From Ohtaekwangia sp. (GTDB taxonomy: Bacteria; Bacteroidota; Bacteroidia; Cytophagales; Cyclobacteriaceae), in assembly GCA_021155195.1 (NCBI GenBank), contig JAJNPV010000050.1, positions 1 through 64,000 on the forward strand: DNA of 64,000 nucleotides. Reading direction: 5' to 3'. Made by a program: the position numbers and the translations under genes. The notes beneath the pieces are model-generated. The model saw only the letters and a program-made list of their open reading frames with translations, ran no database searches and was not told the origin of the DNA. Below, piece by piece: positions 16,012 to 25,326 of this stretch. Positions within the stretch are counted from its first letter, which is position 1. Each line of letters begins with the position of its first letter.

Positions 16012-17271
16012 ATGTCAAATTGGAAAATTAAACTCTCGCTCTTTCTTAATTATTTTGTCTTCGCCATTCTGTTGAACAGCGTAGGCACCGTTATTCTTCA
16101 GGTGCAAGGCAACTTCGGAGTATCTGAATCTTCGGCCAGTGTGCTGGAAGCCTTCAAAGATTTAAGTATAGCATTAGTATCCTTTCTGGTAGCTTCCTTT
16201 ATTACTCGCATCGGGTATAAAAATTCGATGCTCATTGCATTGGGTTTTGTAACGCTGGCTTGCGCTGCTATGCCGTCACTTCCCAGTTTCGCCATGACGA
16301 AAGTTTTATTTGCTGTGGTGGGAACTTCGTTTGCGCTTATCAAAGTCTCAGTATATGCTACCATCGGCATTGTTACTATCGACAAGAAAGAGCATGCCAG
16401 CTTCATGAATTTTATTGAATCATTTTTTATGATCGGAATTCTAACCGGCTATTTTATTTTCAGCGCCTTTGTTGATGATACAAATCCGCAATCAACGGCC
16501 TGGCTAAACGTTTATTATTTATTGGCCGCAGTGGCGTTAGTAGCCTTTTTACTTTTACTTACTACTTCGCTTGACGAATCATCCGTGAAAACGGAAGCTA
16601 CCAAACCGCTGACACAAGATTTTGCCGACATGCTGAAGTTGGCCATCAAGCCACTGGTGTTGGTGTTTATTATGAGTGCATTTACCTATGTGCTCATTGA
16701 ACAAAGTATTATGAGTTGGCTCCCCACATTTAATAGTAAGGTACTTAATCTCCCTACTACACTAAGCATTCAAATGGCAAGTATCCTCGCAGCCTCCACT
16801 GCCTTCGGGCGATTTGGTGCCGGATTTGCGTTGCGCAAAATACATTGGTTTGCAGTATTGGTTGTGTGCTTACTTGCCGCGAGCGTGCTTGTACTGGTTG
16901 CGATTCCGTTGGCACAAAATAATGACGGTGAAGTAACTGGTTGGAGTGATGCTCCGTTGGGGGCATTTGTATTTCCGTTAATTGGATTATTTATTGCGCC
17001 TATTTATCCCGCAATCAACTCAGTTATCTTGAGCACACTTCCCGCTCGCCAACATGGGCCTATGTCTGGTCTGATTGTAATTTTCTCAGCCTTGGGTGGA
17101 ACGACAGGATCTATAATAACAGGACATATTTTTGAAGCATACGGAGGCGAAACAGCTTTCTATTTTTCATTGGTACCAATAGGGGTGCTGATAGTTTGTT
17201 TATTTTTCTTCAATAAGCTTCAAAAGAAATCAGAAGCCAAAATTGAATTTACTGCTGGAGGAGGGCATTAA
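16012..17271 (+). CDS. MFS sugar permease, probably for trehalose or a related sugar
   Basis: A 419-residue membrane protein with about 12 hydrophobic segments and no signal peptide. The MFS loop 2-3 motif is visible as ITRIGYKNSMLIALG. A second half starting near residue 205 (MLKLAIKPLVLVFIMSAFTY) mirrors the first, as expected for the 6+6 MFS fold. Only 2 nt separate its stop from the trehalase ATG, so the operon suggests import of trehalose (or export/import of its glucose product). No closer subfamily can be assigned from reading alone. Regulation is probably through the palindrome at 15989-16002. Confidence 0.82.
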   Translation: MSNWKIKLSLFLNYFVFAILLNSVGTVILQVQGNFGVSESSASVLEAFKDLSIALVSFLVASFITRIGYKNSMLIALGFVTLACAAMPSLPSFAMTKVLFAVVGTSFALIKVSVYATIGIVTIDKKEHASFMNFIESFFMIGILTGYFIFSAFVDDTNPQSTAWLNVYYLLAAVALVAFLLLLTTSLDESSVKTEATKPLTQDFADMLKLAIKPLVLVFIMSAFTYVLIEQSIMSWLPTFNSKVLNLPTTLSIQMASILAASTAFGRFGAGFALRKIHWFAVLVVCLLAASVLVLVAIPLAQNNDGEVTGWSDAPLGAFVFPLIGLFIAPIYPAINSVILSTLPARQHGPMSGLIVIFSALGGTTGSIITGHIFEAYGGETAFYFSLVPIGVLIVCLFFFNKLQKKSEAKIEFTAGGGH

Positions 17272-17273
17272 TT

Positions 17274-18752
17274 ATGAAACAAATTCACGAGCTCGGGCAA
17301 CTCTTTGAAGAAGTTCAACTTAAAAATATTTTGAGCGATGGAAAAACATTCCCTGATTGCATTCCCAATCAATCGCTTGAAAATATTAATAAAGAATATT
17401 TGACTAAGAAAGATTCAGTGGGATTCGCCCTTGCTGAATTTGTCGCTGAAAATTTCACCCTGCCCAAAGATCAGGCAACACATTATAAAAGTGATCCCAG
17501 TAAATCTGCGGCACAACATATTCATGCATTGTGGGATGTGCTGACACGAAAACCAGAATCGAATACGGGCTCACTTATTTCATTGCCACATCCCTACGTT
17601 GTTCCGGGGGGTCGCTTTCGCGAGATTTATTATTGGGATAGTTACTTTACCATGCTGGGCTTGCAGGTTTCGGGTCGTATTGATTTGATCCAACACATGG
17701 TAGACAACTTTGCTTATCTAATTGATACAGTTGGTTATATCCCAAATGGGAATCGAACTTATTATTTAGGCCGCTCGCAACCACCTTTCTTTTCGTTGAT
17801 GGTTACCCTTCTAAGCGAAAGCAAAAAGGATGCGCTGATTAAATACCTTCCACAACTAGAGAAAGAATATCAATTTTGGATGCATGGTGTTGATCTGTTA
17901 ACCGAAGATTCACCTGCACAACATCATGTGGTTAGACTTCCTGATGGATCAATCCTCAATAGGTATTGGGACGAGAACAATACCCCACGACCCGAATCTT
18001 ATAAGGAAGATGTAGAGTTAGCACATCAATCGAATCAAAAACCCGAGGAACTATGTCGAAACCTAAGAGCTGCCGCTGAATCAGGCTGGGATTTCAGCAG
18101 TCGATGGTTTCGTGATGGAAAATCGTTTGCCACCATTCACACCATCGAAATTATTCCGGTTGATTTAAATTGCTTGCTCTATAATTTGGAACAAGTTTTA
18201 GCAGAAGCCTATCGGCAAGCTGGTAATAATTCGCGGGCAAATGATTATCTGCAAGCTTCTATAAAGCGGAAAAAAGCTATACGCACTTACTGCTGGAGCG
18301 ATGAAAAGAATTTTTTCTTCGATTATGATTTTATTACACAACAAGAAAAAGATTCGTTTACACTAGCAGCAACTTTTCCATTGTTTTTTGAAGTAGCTAC
18401 AGCGGATCATGCATTGGCCGTGGAAAAAATTATTCGCAATCAATTTTTAAAAACCGGAGGACTTACCACAACACTTGAATTTAGCGGACAACAATGGGAC
18501 GCCCCTAATGGATGGGCTCCTTTGCAATGGGTTGCTTATAAAGGTTTTCTTAATTATGGATTGGATGATGTAGCTAATGAAATCAAAACACGCTGGACTA
18601 CTTCAAATCTAAAGGTGTATGCCAACACAGGTAAGATGACTGAGAAATATGATGTGTGGAATAAAGATGGCGAGGCCAGTGGCGGTGAGTATCCCAACCA
18701 AGATGGGTTTGGTTGGACGAACGGAGTCTTTTTGGCAATGATTAATTCTTGA
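17274..18752 (+). CDS. Trehalase, glycoside hydrolase family 37, cytoplasmic
   Basis: Hydrolyses trehalose to two glucose. The 492-residue protein has both GH37 signatures: PGGRFREIYYWDSYF at about residues 112-126, and QWDAPNGWAPLQW at about 411-423. The catalytic Asp is expected in ESGWDFSSRWF and the catalytic Glu in ASGGEYPNQDGFGW near the C-terminus; both are present. There is no signal peptide, so it acts in the cytoplasm like TreF, on trehalose delivered by the MFS permease encoded 2 nt upstream. It ends 4 nt before the convergent ENPP gene. Confidence 0.95.
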   Translation: MKQIHELGQLFEEVQLKNILSDGKTFPDCIPNQSLENINKEYLTKKDSVGFALAEFVAENFTLPKDQATHYKSDPSKSAAQHIHALWDVLTRKPESNTGSLISLPHPYVVPGGRFREIYYWDSYFTMLGLQVSGRIDLIQHMVDNFAYLIDTVGYIPNGNRTYYLGRSQPPFFSLMVTLLSESKKDALIKYLPQLEKEYQFWMHGVDLLTEDSPAQHHVVRLPDGSILNRYWDENNTPRPESYKEDVELAHQSNQKPEELCRNLRAAAESGWDFSSRWFRDGKSFATIHTIEIIPVDLNCLLYNLEQVLAEAYRQAGNNSRANDYLQASIKRKKAIRTYCWSDEKNFFFDYDFITQQEKDSFTLAATFPLFFEVATADHALAVEKIIRNQFLKTGGLTTTLEFSGQQWDAPNGWAPLQWVAYKGFLNYGLDDVANEIKTRWTTSNLKVYANTGKMTEKYDVWNKDGEASGGEYPNQDGFGWTNGVFLAMINS

Positions 18753-18755
18753 CAG

Positions 18756-19988
18756 TTATTTTTTATAAATCTTTAGAAGCACTTCTTCCTTCCCATCAAT
18801 AGCAGGAAGGGGCAATCCAAGAATTTTTGCTACCAACGGATATACATGAATGTTTTGAAAAGGAGGTAAAGTAATTCCCGATTTTATATTAGGGCCTTGT
18901 GCATAAAAAATTCCACGTACATCTACAATTGTTGCGGGATCATATCCATGTCCGCCTTCCTTCGATCCAATTTTAGCAGACTTCAAAAATCGTTCACGCG
19001 AACCTTCTCGTATATAATGATGTGCATTCGCCAGTACCATAATATCCCCTGTTCTTGCGTTTTGATAGTTCCAACGAGCAGCGTAATCTTCCTTCTTTAA
19101 CACCGTGTAATTTTTCTCATTCTTTTTTAACACCGCATAAATTGAATCTCTTTTATGTTTATCTGAAATATATAAGTGTGTTTGCGTTCCGCCATTTACC
19201 AATTTTACATGCGGGTTTTTTCGATCTATTAACTCATCAATGAAAATAAATGTTGATTCTTCTACAGTTAGTTCATGCATGCCATGATCGGAAACCAAAA
19301 TCACATTCACCGGAAGGGAAGTTTCAGTAACTCCTCTCATCAAGTTACCCAACAGTGTATCTGCTCGTAATACCGCTTGCCTGGTTTCATCAGAAGATGG
19401 GCCAAACATATGACCCTCATGATCGGGAAATGAAAAGTATAATGTAATGAAATGGGGTCGCTCAGCCTCTGGTAATTTCAACCAATCAATCACTTGATCT
19501 ACCCGTTTCTGAGGATCCACTTTATCATCAAAAGGAAAATAGTAATCGGGTCTACGACTCTCATCACTCATTTCGGAACCCACCCAGAAATAAGAGGCGG
19601 ATTTCATTCCATTCTTTTTCGCCAACTGCCACAAAGGCACACCTCCATAATAATAAGGGTCAGTTACTTTCTCCTTATCACTCATTTTGTAGATTTCCTT
19701 GCGTGAAGGATCATAAAAAGTGTTATCAACCAACCCATGATTACCCGGACTGAGGCCGGTAACAAGTGTGTAGTGATTAGGAAATGTCTTGCTGGGAAAA
19801 GACGGAATCATTGCCTTGGCTTGCGAACCTTTAGCTATGAATTTCTTAAAGTTTGGTGGATTGAAGTTCTGAACATAGTCATATCGAAAACCATCGAAGG
19901 AAACCATGATTACATATGGAACTTCCTTCTGAGCAAATGATGAAAGATCTATCAGCAGAAAGAATAAACAGAAAAGAACTCTCTTCAT
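18756..19988 (-). CDS. Ectonucleotide pyrophosphatase/phosphodiesterase (alkaline phosphatase superfamily)
   Basis: An exported two-metal phosphodiesterase of the NPP family, about 410 residues. Signal MKRVLFCLFFLLIDLSSFA. Metal-binding Asp32 lies in VSFDGFRYDY, the nucleophile Thr68 in FPSKTFPNHYTLVTG, and the distal ligands in FPDHEGHMFGP and SDHGMHEL; EGGHGYD supplies the last His. The probable role is cleavage of nucleotide or other phosphodiester bonds in the periplasm, with NPP-type substrates such as nucleoside triphosphates or phospholipid headgroups. Start chosen at 19988 (MKR); ATG at 19997 adds three residues. The start is only 16 nt from the 3' end of the tRNA relic, which may share the same transcript. 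Confidence 0.9.
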   Translation of the reverse strand: MKRVLFCLFFLLIDLSSFAQKEVPYVIMVSFDGFRYDYVQNFNPPNFKKFIAKGSQAKAMIPSFPSKTFPNHYTLVTGLSPGNHGLVDNTFYDPSRKEIYKMSDKEKVTDPYYYGGVPLWQLAKKNGMKSASYFWVGSEMSDESRRPDYYFPFDDKVDPQKRVDQVIDWLKLPEAERPHFITLYFSFPDHEGHMFGPSSDETRQAVLRADTLLGNLMRGVTETSLPVNVILVSDHGMHELTVEESTFIFIDELIDRKNPHVKLVNGGTQTHLYISDKHKRDSIYAVLKKNEKNYTVLKKEDYAARWNYQNARTGDIMVLANAHHYIREGSRERFLKSAKIGSKEGGHGYDPATIVDVRGIFYAQGPNIKSGITLPPFQNIHVYPLVAKILGLPLPAIDGKEEVLLKIYKK

Positions 19989-20004
19989 AATATGCATTTT
20001 AATG

Positions 20005-20093
20005 TGGGACCTGTGGGGCTCGAACCCACGACCCCAACCTTGTCGAGGTAATACTGTAAACCTCCCGATAGCTATCGGGAGAGCTAAGATCCC
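20005..20093 (-). pseudogene. tRNA relic, tRNA-Val(GAC)-like, with a palindrome in the D-loop
   Basis: Seen on the minus strand: acceptor GGGATCT (20093-20087) pairs with AGGTCCC (20012-20006) with one G-U; TA; D-stem GCTC (20084-20081); a perfect T arm GTGGG-TTCGAGC-CCCAC; discriminator A. Between the D-stem 5' arm and the rest lies the 20-bp palindrome at 20062-20081. Counting back from the T arm, the anticodon loop is TCGACAA (anticodon GAC, valine) with C at position 33 instead of the invariant U, and the anticodon stem TTACC/GGTTG and the D-stem 3' side are mismatched. Removing the palindrome leaves GGTTTACAGT, close to the usual GGTTTAGAGC. Inferred: an ordinary tRNA interrupted by a repeat and now decayed. 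CCA is not encoded. Confidence 0.62.
20062..20081. repeat. 20-bp perfect palindrome CTCCCGATAGCTATCGGGAG
   Basis: A perfect palindrome lying inside the tRNA relic. From memory, this CCCGATAGCTATCGGG sequence recurs as a dispersed repeat in many Bacteroidota genomes; only one copy is in this window. Confidence 0.85.
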
Positions 20094-20184
20094 GTTGTTT
20101 TGATCTGCAACAGCAAGATGAAATTTTTTCTACAAATCAGGCGGGTTTTTTATTCCTTTGGTTTTAAATTTTTGTTACCGTTCT

Positions 20185-20682
20185 ATGAAAACGATTGAGT
20201 ATTGGATAAATCATTTAAACCTTCAGGCGCATCCTGAAGGTGGCTTCTTCAAGGAAACATATCGGGCATCCGAAAAGGTGGCAACATTACCTGAAGGGTT
20301 TGAAGGCGAGCGTAGTTTTTCTACAGCAATTTATTTTTTACTTCGGTCCGAAGATCGTTCTGTATTTCATCGAATTAAATCAGATGAACTCTGGCATTTT
20401 TACCAGGGAAGTACACTATCAATTTATGTACTGACGGATCAGGGCATGACCGTTCACAAGCTTGGATCAAATCCTGAACGAGGAGAGTCATTGCAGGCAG
20501 TTATTCCCGCCAATAGTTGGTTTGGAGCCAAGGTTGAAAGTTCAAATGGTTTTGCGCTATGCGGCTGCACTGTAGCGCCCGGGTTCGACTTTCAGGATTT
20601 TGAAATGGCTAACCGAAATGAGTTAATAAAAAAATATCCTGAGTACCAGAAGGAGATCATCCAACTTACCCAGGATAGTTGA
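20185..20682 (+). CDS. Cupin domain protein of the DUF985 family
   Basis: A 165-residue cytoplasmic protein with the DUF985 (Cupin_5) pattern: N-terminal YWINHLNLQAHPEGGFFKET, then STAIYFLLRSEDRSVFHRI and DELWHFYQGSTLSIYVL, which provide the beta-barrel and candidate metal or ligand residues (His in FHRI and WHFY). GCTVAPGFDFQDFEMA near the C-terminus is also family typical. The family is structurally characterised as a cupin but its substrate is unknown. Start ATG at 20185 gives the conserved MKTIEYWI; the frame can be extended to 20158 through a non-ATG start, which is less likely. It stands alone, divergent from the tRNA relic. Confidence 0.88.
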   Translation: MKTIEYWINHLNLQAHPEGGFFKETYRASEKVATLPEGFEGERSFSTAIYFLLRSEDRSVFHRIKSDELWHFYQGSTLSIYVLTDQGMTVHKLGSNPERGESLQAVIPANSWFGAKVESSNGFALCGCTVAPGFDFQDFEMANRNELIKKYPEYQKEIIQLTQDS

Positions 20683-20694
20683 AAGAAAGAAAAA

Positions 20695-21174
20695 TTATTT
20701 CTTTGTGCCTTTGTCGTAGATCACTACACCCGTAGCCACAAATTCAATTTCTTGTTTTGGTTCAGTAATGGCATTAATCTCAGCTTCTGTTTTTCCATCA
20801 TCTTCGGCAAAGTGACGCAGCGTTGCAACATCTGTAACTTTGCGCTTTGCCACTCCTGAAAAGACAACCTCTTTTCCATCAGCACCTTCGGTGGGTACAA
20901 AAAAACCATAGTCTTTAAAAGTTACACGAGTAGCAACTCCGTTCTCATCCTGCACCGTCATCCAGCAGCCCTTCTTTGCACAGGTTTTTTCTATGGTACC
21001 TTTCAAGGTTAGGATTACTGAATCTTTGTCTGCAACCTGTTCTTGTAAACTTGCTAACGAAAACGCACCATCTGTAGTAATCGCCTCCCCGTAGGTGTTA
21101 GCTATTACTTCAGGCTTATTAACACAAGCAGACACCAGTGTTATTATAAAAAGTAAACTCAATAGTTGTTTCAT
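20695..21174 (-). CDS. DUF4920 family lipoprotein
   Basis: A 159-residue lipoprotein: MKQLLSLLFIITLVSAC ends in a lipobox with Cys17. The rest matches the Bacteroidota DUF4920 pattern, with the Cys pair in TCAKKGCWMTVQDENG and a C-terminal half TLRHFAEDDGKTEAEIN. It is predicted to be an envelope protein with an OB-like fold; the CxxxxC pair may bind a metal or form a disulfide. It has its own promoter at 21194-21223, which overlaps the end of the upstream sugar dehydrogenase gene. Function unknown. Confidence 0.85.
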   Translation of the reverse strand: MKQLLSLLFIITLVSACVNKPEVIANTYGEAITTDGAFSLASLQEQVADKDSVILTLKGTIEKTCAKKGCWMTVQDENGVATRVTFKDYGFFVPTEGADGKEVVFSGVAKRKVTDVATLRHFAEDDGKTEAEINAITEPKQEIEFVATGVVIYDKGTKK

Positions 21175-21193
21175 AGTATTTTATTAAGAAAGA

Positions 21194-21223
21194 CAAAAAT
21201 AAACCTTAGCGCTGAATCAGCAA
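21194..21223 (-). promoter_or_regulatory. Bacteroidota-type promoter of the DUF4920 gene
   Basis: On the minus strand TTG (21221-21223) is followed after exactly 19 nt by TATTTTTG (21194-21201), a perfect match in both sequence and spacing. It lies within the last codons of the sugar dehydrogenase gene, 19 nt before the DUF4920 ATG. Confidence 0.65.
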
Positions 21224-23362
21224 TCTATGCTTGAATAAAATCTGATTCGAAGAAAAACTAAGCATATAAAGCCCAACCGGAAGATTTGTGACGTCCACAA
21301 CCGTTAACTCATTAGCACGCTCAGAAGGCAAATTCCATGATTGACCGATCAGATCGGTAATTGTAATTGATGTGAGATTTCTGTGTGGAATATATAACCG
21401 ATCTTTCGCTGGGTTTGGATAGAACGTGGTCTCACTTTGCTCCGCACTTAGAATAGGACTGAACACAGCCGTATAAGTAATCGCATTGGCAGGTGTTGCC
21501 AGTAATTGGATAACATCACCTCCGTGGAGCCAGTTAGAAAATTGATAGCCAACGTTATTCAAGGTCTGAGGTCCATACGTTCCAATTTCTCTTTTTATTC
21601 CCACTACACTTTCGATAGAGACTGGGGTTGTTTTAGGTTGGCCATCAATCGTTATCTGCAACCCTGACGGATCGGTAACAAAATTCAAAGATGATTTTTG
21701 TGGTTGAATATCAACCGAGTCCTTTCCCACACTTCCTTTCGAGTCGGTTATAGATAGAATAATGCGATACCAAACATTGGCCGATGTTTCTCCCTGATCA
21801 GGGATTTCAAAAGTACCGGAACTTATTCCCACGCGTGGCGGCTCATCGTGTTTATGCGTATCGTGGTGAAAATTTATTTGCCAACTCATCGCATTTGTGG
21901 CAAGAGTCCCATCTTCAGCATCGGTCCCGGATCCTGAAAAGGAAATGCTGGTGCCTGCAGCATACGTAGTGTTTTCGATAGGTGTAATAATATTCGCCAC
22001 AGGTTTTGTGTTTGCCAGCACGGTAAGTGTTGCTGAATTACTTGTTGCCTGACCTGCCGTATTGGTAACTATTACTTTATAATTTCCGGCATCGGTTAGT
22101 TGCACACTTTGAATTGTATAGGCAGACTGATTTGCATTGAGGATTGGAGCGTCATTTTTTAGCCATTGATATTGAAGTGGATTAGTGCCCGAAGCCGTTA
22201 CCGAAAATGTAACAGATTCATCTACTGATTTTGTTACAGAAGCGGGGTGATTGGTTATTGTTGGCGCACTGGAACTTGAAGACGTAATTTTATACAGTGC
22301 GCTAGCGCCACGACTTAAATAATACAAGTTTCCATCGGGGCCTGCGGTAAGACTTACACTTGAGCCTCCAACATTTGATGCAAACAACTTGGTAGTGGGT
22401 GTGCCTGAAAGATTGAGCGAGTAAATCCAATTGCTGCAATAGTCCTGATAAAAGAAGTTGCCGATGTAAGTAGCAGGATAATTTGTAAACGCAGGATTAA
22501 AAAACGCTCCTCCGGTAATAGCACATCCGGTTGGAGCAGGGCCAGAATGGTTATATGAAAAAACAGGATTTGTAAATGCAGGGTTTGAGCTATTTCCTTC
22601 TGCAGCTGGCCAGCCAAAATTACGACCCCCTTGTGTCGCATCGTTTATTTCTTCTACAGCACTTTGGCCTACATCATTCACATATATTTTCCCGGTAACG
22701 GGTTGAACAGAAAACGTATATGGATTGCGAAGTCCGTACGCCCACACGCGCTTGCGCTGCTCGGAAGCACCTGTAGAAAAAAATGGATTGTCTGCTGGTG
22801 CCGATCCATCTTTATTGATGCGCAATAATTTGCCATGATAGGTATCCAGATTTTGAGCATTGGATCCCGTTGCGTTATCACCAATGGCTACATATAATTT
22901 TCCATCCAATCCAAAACCAAGGGCACCTCCATTATGATTGGTTGCGCCACTCAGATTATCTAAATCTAAAATCAGTTGTTCACTTCCTGCCAGGGCAACA
23001 TCTCCATTGGCTGTATAGCGAACAATGCGATTGTGGATAGGCGCTGTATTGGTTGTATAGTAGAGATAAATAAAATTGTTAGTAGCGAAATCAGGATCAA
23101 GGGCAACTCCAATAAGACCACGCTCGCCTGAAGAATTTACCGTAAGCGATACAAACGGAGTTGTTAACAAGGCTCCATTTTTAATTACTCGTAGCGCACC
23201 GGTTTGTTGTGCAACAAAAATTCTTCCGTCAGGCGCGAAGGCCATTACCGTTGGCGAACTGATTGCTCCTCCTACCTGAACCCTTGAAAATCCGGGTAAT
23301 AAGGTTTGAGCTACAGTCGGCAGTGACAATAATAATGCAAACAGAAAAATGAAATTTCTCAC
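21206..23362 (-). CDS. Secreted PQQ-dependent sugar dehydrogenase with Ig-like and type IX secretion domains
   Basis: A 718-residue protein. Signal MRNFIFLFALLLSLPTVAQ; a six-bladed propeller of the soluble aldose dehydrogenase family (about residues 25-345) with SGERGLIGVALDPDF and NHNGGALGFGLDGKLYVAIGD-type segments, the His being the expected catalytic base; an Ig-like domain (about 360-450, NHPASVTKSVDESVTFS); a further domain (about 455-555); then a type IX secretion sorting domain (FYPNPAKDRLYIPHRN to the end at LLIQR). It likely oxidises sugars outside the cell, anchored or released by the T9SS. The start codon appears to be GTG at 23362; no ATG gives a comparable signal peptide. Confidence 0.9.
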   Translation of the reverse strand: MRNFIFLFALLLSLPTVAQTLLPGFSRVQVGGAISSPTVMAFAPDGRIFVAQQTGALRVIKNGALLTTPFVSLTVNSSGERGLIGVALDPDFATNNFIYLYYTTNTAPIHNRIVRYTANGDVALAGSEQLILDLDNLSGATNHNGGALGFGLDGKLYVAIGDNATGSNAQNLDTYHGKLLRINKDGSAPADNPFFSTGASEQRKRVWAYGLRNPYTFSVQPVTGKIYVNDVGQSAVEEINDATQGGRNFGWPAAEGNSSNPAFTNPVFSYNHSGPAPTGCAITGGAFFNPAFTNYPATYIGNFFYQDYCSNWIYSLNLSGTPTTKLFASNVGGSSVSLTAGPDGNLYYLSRGASALYKITSSSSSAPTITNHPASVTKSVDESVTFSVTASGTNPLQYQWLKNDAPILNANQSAYTIQSVQLTDAGNYKVIVTNTAGQATSNSATLTVLANTKPVANIITPIENTTYAAGTSISFSGSGTDAEDGTLATNAMSWQINFHHDTHKHDEPPRVGISSGTFEIPDQGETSANVWYRIILSITDSKGSVGKDSVDIQPQKSSLNFVTDPSGLQITIDGQPKTTPVSIESVVGIKREIGTYGPQTLNNVGYQFSNWLHGGDVIQLLATPANAITYTAVFSPILSAEQSETTFYPNPAKDRLYIPHRNLTSITITDLIGQSWNLPSERANELTVVDVTNLPVGLYMLSFSSNQILFKHRLLIQR

Positions 23363-23469
23363 TCTTACAATTTAAGGAAAGATTCTAATTTCATTTTTCT
23401 GATTATCGCATTATACAGCCATTCAAAGAGGTTAGGGTAAATAATTACATTAAAAATGCACCTGCTTAC

Positions 23470-25326
23470 TTATTTGGCAATCTTCTCTAGCAGTTGCCCA
23501 CGGGTTAGTTTTAAATTTTCCTCACCCAGTTTCAAGCCTGATAATTTATTCCACGTAGCCAATGTTTCTTTTGTTACAGGATCTGATAAGCGTGCTTCCC
23601 ATTCAGGCAGGTATCCCAACAATCCCATGCGTTGCACTAGGTTGAAATCAACATCAGTATATTTCACATCACGGTAATAAATCAATGTTGCTTTTTGGTC
23701 GAGTAATGACTTTTGAATTTTCTTTTCATCGGCATGACGCACTTTGGCTTGGTCATCAATGGAAATAGATGCAGCAATTCCTGCAGCCTGACCTAATGCC
23801 ATCCAGCATGGTTCCATTCGTATAGTTGAAAAACCAATATGGCTGCCTGATACCGGCACTGGAAGTAACAGGTTATCTACTTCCTTCGGCACCATTACAC
23901 CATAAGGAACTGTGTAAACTTCTGACGGATAACTTAAAAATCCATCGAGATGAATGCGACCTGCTTCGCGTTTACGTACAGCGTGTGAATCAAATGCATA
24001 ATGACTTGCTGTTACACTTGTACTATGTAATGGCGGACGCATACCAGGATAAACTGCTGTAGCATCTTTCACCGTAAAAAAATACACACCTTCAAATCGT
24101 CTGCCTTCGCGCACATATACTTGTCTTGGAAAATTTCCATTGTCTGTATATTCATTATTGGCAAAGCCCCACTCTTTAGCTGCCTTACGGAAATGCTCAG
24201 GCAACTTTTTATCGTTCTGGGCAAACCAGAATAAGCCTTGTGTATATTCTTTCAAACGTTGCGCATACTTGTCTCTCCATTCCCATGCCGATGTTGGCCA
24301 TGGCCAGTTCTCCTCTGGAAGATCAGTAGAGATAAACGCCATGTGTTGGTTGTTTGCATCCGTTTTTGCATTGGGTAATTTCACCATGTTGGTGATTTTG
24401 GCAATGCCCCAAACATCGCCAGGAATTTGAGTTGGGTTTCCTTTGGCAATATGCTTTCTGTTTTCTTCCAGCATTTCGTTGGTAACTTTATCCATGGCAA
24501 TGCCTGTATGGCGGCCAGTCCATACATCTTCAATCAATGAAACATACTCTTCGCGGTTGTAGCGTGCTGGTTTCTGAATTGTTACGCGAATGGCCGGATC
24601 ATTGGTAAGGCACAATCGGTAGTTATATGATTCCACTGCGTTGTCACCTTCAAACGTACTGCCTGGACCTTCCGGTCCGCCCCAGTATTTATAAACTCTT
24701 CCGGCACCCTGCTCGTTAAATTCACTCTTGCCTTCACGTCCCACACGAAACGGAACTTTTGCCGCAGCACCTAAATCACCTTCATACGTAGCATCGATAA
24801 ATACTTTACCTGTGTACTCCTCTATCTTACCATTCTCGCGATTAAGAATTTTGATTTTTTGGATGCGATCGTTCACCATGGTGATATTCTCATAATCAGA
24901 ATCGAACTGCCGCATTTTCAACACAGTGATTTTATCTTTGTGTGCAGCCAGCATTTGTTCAAATACTGCTTCGGCAACAGAAGCTTCGAAGTGATACCCA
25001 TCATCGCAATCCTTTACCTGCTGTGAATTTTCTCCATACTTGGCGATGTAATGCTTTTTAACATTGCTAACAAACTCGGTAAACAAACCTGTAGTTGCAC
25101 CCCGTGTAGCGATGTCGGTAGCACCCAACCCATTGGCAGGCAATCCACCAAAATGAGTAGTGCGTTCAAGTAGCACAGATGTTTTCCCCATACGGGCTGA
25201 GGAAATGGCAGTCATGATACCTCCTGGCGTTCCTCCTACAATAACCAAATCATATTGAGCAAAGCTGGCAGATGAAAGAGTCATCATCACCAGCAATAAA
25301 ACAGTTCTAAGTTTAATCATAATCAT
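23470..25326 (-). CDS. Exported FAD-dependent oxidoreductase (PF12831 type), first of a pair
   Basis: A 618-residue protein with a signal peptide (IKLRTVLLLVMMTLSSASFA) and an N-terminal dinucleotide-binding motif LVIVGGTPGGIMTAISSARMG. The FAD_oxidored pattern continues with HFGGLPANGLGATDI, FIDATYEGDLGAAA and GFSTIRMEPCWMALGQAAG at the C-terminal part. The family includes proteins labelled 'xanthan lyase' in Bacteroidota databases, but the reaction is not established. It overlaps the next enzyme gene by 4 nt and lies at the 3' end of the sigma/FecR/SusCD transcription unit, so it likely processes the glycan or glycoside imported by that system. Confidence 0.85.
   Translation of the reverse strand: MIMIKLRTVLLLVMMTLSSASFAQYDLVIVGGTPGGIMTAISSARMGKTSVLLERTTHFGGLPANGLGATDIATRGATTGLFTEFVSNVKKHYIAKYGENSQQVKDCDDGYHFEASVAEAVFEQMLAAHKDKITVLKMRQFDSDYENITMVNDRIQKIKILNRENGKIEEYTGKVFIDATYEGDLGAAAKVPFRVGREGKSEFNEQGAGRVYKYWGGPEGPGSTFEGDNAVESYNYRLCLTNDPAIRVTIQKPARYNREEYVSLIEDVWTGRHTGIAMDKVTNEMLEENRKHIAKGNPTQIPGDVWGIAKITNMVKLPNAKTDANNQHMAFISTDLPEENWPWPTSAWEWRDKYAQRLKEYTQGLFWFAQNDKKLPEHFRKAAKEWGFANNEYTDNGNFPRQVYVREGRRFEGVYFFTVKDATAVYPGMRPPLHSTSVTASHYAFDSHAVRKREAGRIHLDGFLSYPSEVYTVPYGVMVPKEVDNLLLPVPVSGSHIGFSTIRMEPCWMALGQAAGIAASISIDDQAKVRHADEKKIQKSLLDQKATLIYYRDVKYTDVDFNLVQRMGLLGYLPEWEARLSDPVTKETLATWNKLSGLKLGEENLKLTRGQLLEKIAK

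Noticed and set aside
20005..20093. A functional tRNA on the minus strand
   Set aside because: C33 in place of U33, mismatched anticodon and D-stems and an inserted palindrome argue for decay; kept as a relic with moderate confidence.
22354..22641. Frames antisense or out-of-phase within the sugar dehydrogenase and other long genes
   Set aside because: They are shadows of well-supported genes with no independent motif, promoter or start signal.
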